Below, piece by piece: positions 53,108 through 62,416 of a DNA stretch of 64,000 nucleotides. Numbering within the stretch: position 1 is the first letter of the stretch; every line of letters starts with the position of its first letter. The position numbers were made by a program, and so were the translations under genes. This DNA is from Calliopsis andreniformis (lineage: Eukaryota; Arthropoda; Insecta; Hymenoptera; Andrenidae): assembly GCF_051401765.1 (NCBI RefSeq), contig NW_027480565.1:1051001-1115000 (forward strand). Direction: 5' to 3'. A model generated the notes under the pieces. The model saw only the letters and a list, made by a program, of their open reading frames with translations. It was not told the origin of the DNA and searched no databases.

Positions 53108-54470
53108 TTGAGGATTGAGGATTGATGATTGAGGATTGAAGATTGAGGATTGAGGATTGAGGATTGAGAATTGAGGATTAAGTATTGAGGACTGAGGATT
53201 GAAGTTTGAGTATTGAGGATTGAAGATTGAGTATTGAGGATTGGGGATTAAGGATTGAGGATTGAGAATTGAGGAGTGAAGATTGAGCATTGAGGATTGA
53301 GGATTGAGGATGGAGGATTGAGGATTGAGGATTGAGGATTGAAGATTGAGGATTGGGAATTTAGGATTGACGATTGAGGATTGGGGATTGAGGATTGAGG
53401 ATAGAGGATTGAGGATTGAGTATTGAAGATTGACTATTCATGACTGAGTATTGAGGACTGAGGATTGTGGATTGAAGATTGAGTATTGAGGATTGAAGAT
53501 TGACGATTGAATATTGAGGATTGAGGATTGAGAATTGAGGACTGATGATTGAAGATTGAGTGTTGCGGATTGAAGGTTGAGGATTGAGGATTGAGGATTG
53601 AGGATTGAGGATTGACGATTGAGGATAGGGGACTGAGTGTTGAGGGTTGAGTGACGAGAATTGATGTTTGTGGGTAGAGATTTGAAGGTTGCAGATAGAG
53701 TATTGAGTATTGAAAACTGTGAATTGAGGATATTATATTGAGGATTGAGGATTGACAACTGATTGTTGAGGACTGGGGGCTGACGATTGAGGACTCAGGT
53801 TTGAGGATTCAGGATTGAGGTTTGAGGACTGAGGATTGAGGGCTGAGGATTGGGGATTGAGGATTGAGGATTGGGGATTGAGGACTGACTGTTGAGGATT
53901 GAGGATTGAGGACTGATGATTGAGGATTGACGATAGAGGACTGAGGATTGAGTATTGAAGATAGAGTATTCATGACTGAGGATTGAGTATTGAGGATTGA
54001 AGATTGAGGATCGAGGATTGAGGATTGAGAATGGCGAATGAGGGCTGTGGGCTGAGGATTGAGGGTTGAGTATTGAATCCTGAGAATTCAGGATATTCTA
54101 CTGAGTATTGAAGGATTGAGGATTGATGGTTGAGTATTGAGGATTGAGGATTGAGGACTGAGGATTGAACATTGAGGGCTGAGTGTTGAGGGTTGCGTGA
54201 TGAGAATTGATGTTTGTGGATAGAGGTTTGAAGATTGCAGATAGAGTATTGAGTATTGAAAGGTGTGAATTGAGGATATTCTATTGAGGGTTGAGGATTG
54301 ACAACTGATTGTTGAGGACTGGTGTCTGAAGATTGAGGATTCGGGTTTCAGGATTCAGGATTGAGGTTTGAGGACTGAGGATTGAGGACTGAGGATTGAG
54401 GATTGAGGACTGAAGATTGAATATTTATGTTTGAAGATTGAGGATTGAGTATTGAGGGTTGTGGATTGAG
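53108..54470. repeat. Satellite leading into the 1.76-kb dimeric repeat
   Basis: Heptamer array with a module A at about 53720 (core damaged to ATATTATATTG) and a module B at about 54076 (ATCCTGAGAATTCAGGATAT with TTCTACTGAG). From about 54040 on, the sequence is already that of the right half of the downstream dimeric repeat unit. No gene. Confidence 0.65.
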
Positions 54471-57400
54471 GACGAGGACTGAGGGTTGAGTATTGATGTT
54501 TGAGGTCTGAGGATTGAGGATTGAGGATTGAGAATTGAGGATTGAGGATTGAGGACTGAGGATTGAAGATTGTGTATAGAGGATTGAAGATTGAGGATTG
54601 AGGATTGGGGATTAAGGATTGAGGATTGGGAATTGAGGATTGAGGATTGAAGATTGAGGGTTGGAGATTGAGGATTGACGGTTGAGGATTGAGGATTGAG
54701 GACTGAGGATTGAGGATTGAGGATAGAGGATTGAGGATTGAGTATTGAAGATTGAGTATTCATGACTGAGGATTGAGTATTAAGGATTGAAGATTGAGGA
54801 TGGAGGATGAGGGCTGAGGGTTGAGGATTGAGGTTTGAGTATTGAATCCTGAGAATTCAGGATATTCTATTGAGTATTGAAGAATTGAGGATTGATGGTT
54901 GAGTATTGAGGATTGAGGATTGAGGATTGAGGACTGAGGATTGAACATTGAGGGCTGAGTGTTGAGGGTTGAGTGATGAGCATTGATGCTTGTGGATAGA
55001 GATTTGAAGATTGCAGATAGAGTATTGAGTATTGAAAACTGTGAATTGGGGATATTCTATTGAGGATTGAGGATTGACAACTGATTGTTGAGGACTGGGG
55101 TCTGAAAATTGAGGATTCAGGTTTCAGGATTCAGGATTGAGGTTTGAGGACTGAGGATTGAGGACTGAGGATTGAGGATTGAGGATTGAAGATTGAATAT
55201 TGATGTTTGAAGATTGAGGATTGAGTATTGAGGTTTGTGGATTGAGGACGAGGACTGAGGGTTGAGTATTGGTGTTTGAGGTATGAGGATTGAGGATTGA
55301 GGATTGAGAATTGAGGATTGAGTATTGAGGACTGAGGACTGAGGATTGAAGATTGAGTATTGAGGATTGAAGACTGAGGATTGAGGAATGGGGATTAAGG
55401 ATTGAGGATTGGGAATTGAGGAGTGAAGATTGAGTATTGAGGATTGAAGATTGAGGATTGAGGATTGAGGATTGAGGATTGAGGATTGAAGATTCAGTAT
55501 TGGGGATTGAGGATTGACGATTGAGGATCGAGGATTGAGGATTGAGGATAGAGGATTGAGGATTGAGTATTGAAGATTGAGTATTCATGACTGAGGATTG
55601 AGGATTGAGGATTGAGGATTGAGGATTGAGGGTTGAGGATTGGGGATTGAGGACTGACTGTTGAGGATTGAGGATTGAGGACTGATGATTGAGGATTGAC
55701 GATAGAGGACTGAGGATTGAGTATTGAAGATAGAGTATTCATGACTGAGGATTGAGTATTGAGGATTGAAGATTGAGGATCGAGGATTGAGGATTGAGGA
55801 TGGAGAATGAGGGCTGAGAGCTGAGGATTGAGGGTTGAGTATTGAATCCTGAGAATTCAGGATATTCTACAGAGTATTGAAGGATTGAGGATTGATGGTT
55901 GGGTATTGAGGATTGAGGATTGAGGACTGAGGATTGAACATTGAGGGCTGAGTGTTGAGGGTTGAGTGATGAGCATTGATGTTTGTGGATAGTGATTTGA
56001 AGATTGCAGATAGAGTATTGAGTATTGAAAACTGTGAATTGGGGATATTCTATTGAGGATTGAGGATTGACAACTGATTGTTGAGGACTGGGGTCTGAAG
56101 ATTGAGGATTCGGGTTTCAGGATTCAGGATTGAGGTTTGAGGACTGAGGATTGAGGACTGAGGATTGAGGATTGAGGACTGAAGATTGAATATTTATGTT
56201 TGAAGATTGAGGATTGAGTATTGAGGGTTGTGGATTGAGGACGAGGACTGAGGGTTGAGTATTGATGTTTGAGGTCTGAGGATTGAGGATTGAGGATTGA
56301 GAATTGAGGATTGAGGATTGAGGACTGAGGATTGAAGATTGTGTATAGAGGATTGAAGATTGAGGATTGAGGATTGGGGATTAAGGATTGAGGATTGGGA
56401 ATTGAGGATTGAGGATTGAAGATTGAGGGTTGGGGATTGAGGATTGACGGTTGAGCATTGAGGATTGAGGACTGAGGATTGAGGATTGAGGATAGAGGAT
56501 TGAGGATTGAGTATTGAAGATTGAGTATTCATGACTGAGGATTGAGTATTGAGGATTGAAGATTGAGGATGAAGGATGAGGGCTGAGGGTTGAGGATTGA
56601 GGTTTGAGTATTGAATCCTGAGAATTCAGGATATTCTATTGAGTATTGAAGAATTGAGGATTGATGGTTGAGTATTGAGGATTGAGGATTGAGGATTGAG
56701 GACTGAGGATTGAACATTGAGGGCTGAGTGTTGAGGGTTGAGTGATGAGCATTGATGTTTGTGGATAGTGATTTGAAGATTGCAGATAGAGTATTGAGTA
56801 TTGAAAACTGTGAATTGGGGATATTCTATTGAGGATTGAGGATTGACACCTGATTGTTGAGGACTGGGGTCTGAAGATTGAGGATTCAGGTTTCAGGATT
56901 CAGGATTGATGTTTGAGGACTGAGGATTGAGGACTGAGGATTGAGGATTGAGGATTGAAGATTGAATATTGATGTTTGAAGATTGAGGATTGAGTATTGA
57001 GGGTTGTGGATTGAGGACGAGGACTGAGGGTTGAGTATTGGTGTTTGAGGTATGAGGATTGAGGATTGAGGATTGAGAATTGAGGATTGAGGATTGAGGA
57101 CTGAGGATTGAAGATTGAGTATTGAGGATTGAAGACTGAGGATTGAGGATTGGGGATTAAGGATTGAGGATTGGGAATTGAGGAGTGAAGATTGAGTATT
57201 GAGGATTGAAGGTTGAGGATTGAGGATTGAGGATTGAGGATTGAGGATTGGAGATTGAGTATTGGGGATTGAGGATTGACGATTGAGGATCGAGGATTGA
57301 GGATTGAGGATAGAGGATTGAGGATTGAGTATTGAAGATTGAGTATTCATGACTGAGGATTGAGGATTGAGGATTGAGGATTGAGGATTGAGGATTGAGG

Positions 57401-59215
57401 ATTGGGGATTGAGGACTGACTGTTGAGGATTGAGGATTGAGGACTGATGATTGAGGATTGACGATAGAGGACTGAGGATTGAGTATTGAAGATGGAGTAT
57501 TCATGACTGAGGATTGAGTATTGAGGATTGAAGATTGAGGATCGAGGATTGAGGATTGAGGATGGAGAATGAGGGCTGAGGGCTGAGGATTGAGGGTTGA
57601 GTATTGAATCCTGAGAATTCAGGATATTCTACTGAGTATTGAAGGATTGAGGATTGATGGTTGAGTATTGAGGATTGAGGATTGAGGACTGAGGATTGAA
57701 CATTGAGGGCTGAGTGTTGAGGGTTGAGTGATGAGAATTGATGTTTGTGGATAGAGATTTGAAGATTGCAGATAGAGTATTGAGTATTGAAAGGTGTGAA
57801 TTGAGGATATTCTATTGAGGATTGAGGATTGACAACTGATTGTTGAGGACTTGGGTCTGAAGATTGAGGATTCGGGTTTCAGGATTCAGGATTGAGGTTT
57901 GAGGACTGAGGATTGAGGACTGAGGATTGAGGATTGAGGACTGAAGATTGAATATTTATGTTTGAAGATTGAGGATTGAGTATTGAGGGTTGTGGATTGA
58001 GGACGAGGACTGAGGGTTGAGTATTGATGTTTGAGGTCTGACGATTGAGGATTGAGGATTGAGAATTGAGGATTGAGGATTGAGGACTGATGATTGAAGA
58101 TTGTGTATAGAGGATTGAAGATTGAGGTTTGAGGATTGGGGATTAAGGATTGAGGATTGGGAATTGAGGATTGAGGATTGAAGATTGAGGGTTGGGGATT
58201 GAGGATTGACGGTTGAGGATTGAGGATTGAGGACTGAGGATTGAGGATTGAGGATAGAGGATTGAGGATTGAGTATTGAAGGTTGAGTATTCATGACTGA
58301 GGATTGAGTATTGAGGATTGAAGATTGAGGATGGAGGATGAGGGCTGAGGGTTGAGGATTGAGGTTTGAGTATTGAATCCTGAGAATTCAGGATATTCTA
58401 TTGAGTATTGAAGAATTGAGGATTGATGGTTGAGTATTGAGGATTGAGGATTGAGGATTGAGGACTGAGGATTGAACATTGAGGGCTGAGTGTTGAGGGT
58501 TGAGTGATGAGCATTGATGTTTGTGGATAGAGATTTGAAGATTGCAGATAGAGTATTGAGTATTGAAAACTATGAATTGGGGATATTCTATTGAGGATTG
58601 AGGATTGACAACTGATTGTTGAGGACTGGGGTCTGAAGATTGAGGATTCAGGTTTCAGGATTCAGGATTGAGGTTTGAGGACTGAGGATTGAGGACTGAG
58701 GATTGAGGATTGAGGATTGAAGATTGAATATAGATGTTTGAAGATTGAGGATTGAGTATTGAGGGTTGTGGATTGAGGACGAGGACTGAGGGTTGAGTAT
58801 TGGTGTTTGAGGTATGAGGATTGAGGATTGAGGATTGAGAATTGAGGATTGAGGATTGAGGACTGAGGATTGAGGGTTGAAGATTGAGTATTGAGGATTC
58901 AGAATTGAGGATTGAGCACTGAGGATTGAGGATTGAAGATTGAGTATTGAGGATTGAAGATTGAGGATTGAGGATTGAGGATTGAGGATTGAGGATGAGG
59001 TCTGAGGGTTGAGGATTGAGGTTTGGGGACTGAGGTCTGAGGATTGAGGATTGACGATTGAGGATTGAGGATTGAGGATTGAAGGTTAAGGATTGGGGAC
59101 TGAGGATTGAAGATTGAGGATTGAGGATTGAGGATTGAGGATTGAGGATTGAGGACTGAAGATTCAGTATTGAGGATTGAAGATTGAGAATTGAGGATTG
59201 AGGATTGAACATTGA
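54471..59215. repeat. Dimeric higher-order repeat of about 1.76 kb, three copies
   Basis: Module D (GACGAGGACTGAGGGTTGAG) occurs at 54471, 55247, 56240, 57016, 58002 and 58778. The spacing alternates: 776, 993, 776, 986, 776. The two halves are distinguishable: the first reads TATTGATGTTTGAGGTCTG and the second TATTGGTGTTTGAGGTATG. The repeat unit is therefore a dimer of about 1762-1769 bp, present twice in full with a third copy diverging after about 58870. Module A versions also alternate (for example GAAAGGTGTGAATTGAGG at 54257 and 57789). No gene. Confidence 0.87.
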
Positions 59216-61879
59216 GGAATGAGTGTTGTGGGTTGAGTGATGAGAATTGATGTTTGTGGATAGAGATTTGAAGATTGAGGATTGAGGATTGAGTATTGAG
59301 GATTGAGGATGAGGGCTGAGGGTTGAGGACTGAGGATTGAGGACTGAGGACTGAGGATTGAGGATTGAGAATTGAGGATTGAGGATTGAGGATTGAAGAT
59401 TGAAGATTGAGGATTGAGGATTGGGGATTAAGGATTGAGGATTGAGAATTGAGGAGTGAAGATTGAGTATTGATGATTGAAGATTGAGGATGGATGATTG
59501 AGGATTGAGGATTGAGGATTGAAGATTGAGGATTGGGGATTGAGGATTGACGATTGAGGATTGGGGATTGAGGATTGAAGATAGAGGATTGAGGATTGAG
59601 AATTGAGGAGTGAAGATTGAGTATTGAGGATTGAAGATTGAGGATGGAGGATTGAGGATTGAGGATAGAGGATTGAGGATTGAGTATTGACGATTGAGTA
59701 TTCATGACTGAGGATTGAGGATTGAGGATTGAGGATTGAGGATTGAGGATTGAGGATTGGGGATTGAGGATTGACGGCTGGGTATTGAGGATTGAGGACT
59801 GAGGATTGAGGATTGAGGATTGAGTATAGAGGATTGAGGAATGAGTATTGAAGATTGAGTATTAAAGACTGAGGATTGAGTATTGAGGATTGAAAATTGA
59901 GGATTGAGGATTGAGGATTGAGGACGGAGGATAAGGGCTGATGGTTGAGGATTGAGGTTTGAGTATTGAATCCTGAGAATTCTGGATATTCTATTGAGTA
60001 TTGAGAATTGGGGATTGATGGTTGAGTATTGAGGACTGAGGGCTGAGGGTTGAAGATTGAGTATTGAGGATTCAGAATTGAGGACTGAGGACTGAGGATT
60101 GAGGATTGAAGATTGAGTATTGTGGATTGAAGATTGACGATTGAGGATTGAGGATTGAGGATTGAGAATTGAGGACTGAGGGTTGAAGATTGAGTGTTGA
60201 GGATTGAAGGTTGAGGATTGAGGATTGAGTATTGAGGATGAGGGCTCAGGATCGAGGATGGAGGATGAGGGCTGAGGGTTTAGGATTGAGGTTTGAGTAT
60301 TGAATCCTGCGAATTCAGGATATTCTATTGTGTATTGAGAATTCAGTATTAATGGTTGAGTATTGAGGATTGAGAATTGAGGATTGAGGATTGATTATTG
60401 AGGATTGAGAATTGAGTATTGAGGACGAGGACTGAGGGTTGAGGATTGAGAATTGAGGGCTGAGGATTGAAGATTGAGTGTTGAGGGTTGAAGAATGAGG
60501 ATTGAGGATTGAGGATTTAGGATTGAGGATTGAAGATTGAGGATTGGGGACTGAGTGTTGAGGTTTGAGTGATGAGAGTTGATGTTTGTGGATAGAGATT
60601 TGAAGGTTGCAGATAGAGTATTGAGTATTGAAAGCTGTGAATTCAGGATACTCTATTGAGGATTGAGGATTGACAACTGATTGTTGAGGACTGGGGGCTG
60701 GCGATTGATGACTCAGGTTTGAGGATTCAGCATTGTGGTTTGAGGACTGAGGATTGAGGCCTGGGGATTGAGGATTCAGGATTGAAGATTGAATATTGAT
60801 GATTGAAGGTTGAGGATTGGGTATTGAGGTTTGTGGATTGAGGACGAGGACAGTGGGTTGATTATTGATGTTTGAGGTCTGAGGATTGAGGATTGAGGAT
60901 TGAGAATTGAGGATTGAGTATTGAGGACTGAGGATTGAAGATTGAGTACTGAGGATAGAAGATTGAGGATTGAGGATTGGGGATTAAGGATTGAGGATTG
61001 AGAATTGAGGAGTGAAGATTGAGCATTGAGGATTGAAGATTGAGGATGGAGGATTGAGGATTGAGGATTGAGGATTGAAGATTGAGGATTGGGGATTTAG
61101 GATTGAGGATTGAGGATTGAGGATTGAAGATTGAGTACTGAGGATAGAAGATTGAGGATTGAGGATTGGGGATTAAGGATTGAGGATTGAGAATTGAGGA
61201 TTGAAGATTGAGCATTGAGGATTGAAGATTGAGGATTGAGGACTGAGAATTGAGGATTGAGGATTGAATATTGAATATTGATGATTGAAGATTGAGTATT
61301 GAGTATTGAGGGTTTTGGATTGAGGACGAGGACTGAGGGTTGGGTATTGATGTTTGAGGTCTGAGGATTGAGGATTGAGGATTGAGGGCTGACGATTGAC
61401 GACTGAGTATTGAAGATTGAGGATTGATGTCTGAGGATTGAGGATTGAGGATTGAGGATTGAGTGTTGATGATTGAAGATTGAGTATTGAGGATTCAGAA
61501 TTGAGGATTGTGGACTAAGGGTTGAGGATTGAAGATTGAGTATTGAGGATTGAAGGTTGAGGATTGAGGATTGAGGATTGAGGATTGAGGATGAGGTCTG
61601 GGGGTTGAGGATTGAGGCTTGGGGACTGACGACTGAGGATTGAGGATTGAGGATTGAGGACTGAGGATTGAGGATTGAAGGTTGAGTATTGAGGATTGAA
61701 GATTGAGGATTGATAATTGAGGATTGAGGATTGAGGATGAGGGCTGAGGGTTGAGGACTGAGGATTGAGGACTGAGGACTGAGGATTGAGGATTGAGAAT
61801 TGAGAATTGAGGATTGAGGATTGACGATCGAGGATTGGGTATTGAGGATTGAAGAATGAGGGTTGAGGATTGAGGATTG
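59216..61879. repeat. Satellite, R2-proximal segment
   Basis: The segment holds partners of 49790-49960, 50100-50740 and 51230-51640 (offsets about 9428, 10134 and 10037). It also has a local 189-bp duplication: ATTGAGTACTGAGGATAGAAG occurs at 60941 and 61130 and is followed by about 90 shared bases each time. No gene. Confidence 0.72.
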
Positions 61880-62159
61880 AGGATTGTGGATTGAGGATTG
61901 AATATACAGGATCGAAGATTGACGATTGAGGATTGAGGATTGAGGATTGAGGATTGAGGACTGAGGATAGAGGATTGAGTGTTGACGATTGAAGATTGAA
62001 GATTGAGGATTGGGGATTGAGGATTGTGGATTGAGGATTGAATATACAGGATCGAAGATTGACGATTGAGGATTGAGGATTGAGGATTGAGGATTGAGGA
62101 CTGAGGATAGAGGATTGAGTGTTGACGATTGAAGATTGAAGATTGAGGATTGGGGATTT
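61880..62159. repeat. 140-bp tandem duplication ending at the R2 junction
   Basis: Two copies, 61880-62019 and 62020-62159, are offset by exactly 140 bp (20 heptamers). Both contain AATATACAGGATCGAAGATT (61901 and 62041) and GAGTGTTGACGATTGAAG. They appear identical until 62158. There the first copy continues GGGGATTGAGG, whereas the second reads GGGGATTT and then enters the retrotransposon. The first copy thus preserves what the target looked like to the right of the insertion point. Confidence 0.88.
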
Positions 62160-62187
62160 GGCGGGAGTAACTATGACTCTCTTAAGG
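62160..62187 (+). other. 28-bp fragment of 28S rDNA upstream of the R2 target site
   Basis: The 28 bases GGCGGGAGTAACTATG plus ACTCTCTTAAGG match the highly conserved 28S rRNA sequence that ends at the R2 insertion point (I recognise this from the animal 28S consensus). The base before it differs: animal 28S has AAAC before GGCGGG, the window has ATTT. Only this 28-bp piece of rRNA gene is present. It is not an rRNA gene; it belongs to the ribozyme and to the 5' end of the R2 transcript. Confidence 0.92.
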
Positions 62188-62333
62188 CAGTCGCTTGAGG
62201 TGTCGGACCGGCTTGCCGGTCTAGTATCCGAGACTAGTCCTTGGAGATCATAGTTAGCAAGCAGCACCCTCTTCGTGGGTCCCGCCATGAGTACTCGACC
62301 GTCATGCTGATGGAAGAGGAAACAAATAGCTGC
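62160..62333 (+). ncRNA. HDV-like self-cleaving R2 ribozyme
   Basis: R2 transcripts are cut from a 28S co-transcript by a delta-like ribozyme at their 5' end. The helices readable here are as follows. P1 pairs GGCGGGA (62160-62166) with TCCCGCC (62280-62286), 7 perfect pairs. P2 pairs GCAGC (62261-62265) with GCTGC (62329-62333). P3 pairs CCC (62267-62269) with GGG (62277-62279), closing loop TCTTCGT. The long joining region holds a stem in which 28S-derived TAACTATGA (62168-62176) pairs with TCATAGTTA (62248-62256), extended by TCTC with GAGA and AAGG with CCTT. It is capped by hairpins GACCGG-CTTG-CCGGTC (62206-62221) and CTAGT/ACTAG (62221-62237). P4 would lie in 62294-62318 and is irregular. 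C62323, before AAATA and P2, is the candidate catalytic cytosine. Cleavage is expected 5' of G62160. P1.1 is not clear. Confidence 0.85.
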
Positions 62334-62416
62334 CTCTGCGTCAAACGGCTGGAGGGGCTGCCTCCCCCTCTAGTTTGTATTCAACTGGCCCGAAAATTAA
62401 AAGTAAAAAGCCTCGG
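62188..62416 (+). other. R2 5' untranslated region
   Basis: This is the sequence between the 28S remnant and the first in-frame ATG. Most of it (to about 62333) belongs to the ribozyme. The rest, 62334-62416, includes a hairpin-prone GGAGGGG/CCTCCCCCTC tract at 62351-62370 and an A-rich stretch at 62392-62410 just before the start codon. The R2 reading frame is open from the TAG at 62327-62329 onwards, so translation could begin before 62417 without an ATG; many R2 elements lack an obvious start codon. No promoter is expected, because R2 is transcribed as part of the rRNA precursor. Confidence 0.75.

Larger units (their letters stand above)
1..62159. repeat. Heptamer satellite array (TTGAGGA)n with modular higher-order structure
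   Basis: The whole stretch is made of tandem 7-bp units whose + strand consensus is TTGAGGA. Common variants change one or two bases (for example ATTGAAG, ACTGAGG, ATTCAGG, GTTGAGG). The + strand consensus contains no C, so strand composition is extremely skewed. Recurrent diverged blocks (modules A to D, annotated at examples below) interrupt the plain heptamers, and large duplications give higher-order structure. I see no gene, RNA gene or transposon inside it. Long open frames exist only on the - strand and result from the repeat arithmetic: three heptamers make seven codons, so every frame reads SILNPQS without stops. Such arrays are typical of heterochromatic satellite DNA, but the chromosomal location cannot be read from the window. 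Confidence 0.97.

Noticed and set aside
1..62159. Dozens of - strand open frames of 60-465 codons encoding SILNPQS-type repeats (longest 20363-21760).
   Set aside because: All frames of the heptamer encode the same stop-free peptide. The frames begin at chance CAT-derived starts and end where modules introduce TTA, CTA or TCA on the + strand. They overlap one another in different frames. No promoter, signal peptide or unique domain is visible.
1..62159. CRISPR-like array because of regularly recurring blocks.
   Set aside because: There are no unique spacers between identical short repeats; the intervening sequence is itself heptamer repeat, and the genome is eukaryotic.
1..62159. Telomeric repeat, since plant-type telomeres are also 7 bp (TTTAGGG).
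   Set aside because: The unit TTGAGGA differs in sequence, varies strongly between copies and has kilobase-scale higher-order structure, unlike telomerase-made repeats.
62160..62187. A 28S rRNA gene or rDNA array at the right end.
   Set aside because: Only 28 bp of 28S are present. The base before them does not match 28S and no further rRNA sequence occurs in the window.
61515..62288. A 257-codon - strand frame with a unique N-terminus (MAGPTKR...) fused to the satellite peptide.
   Set aside because: Its unique part is the antisense of the R2 ribozyme and 28S remnant; it runs across the insertion junction. It is a chance fusion, not a gene.
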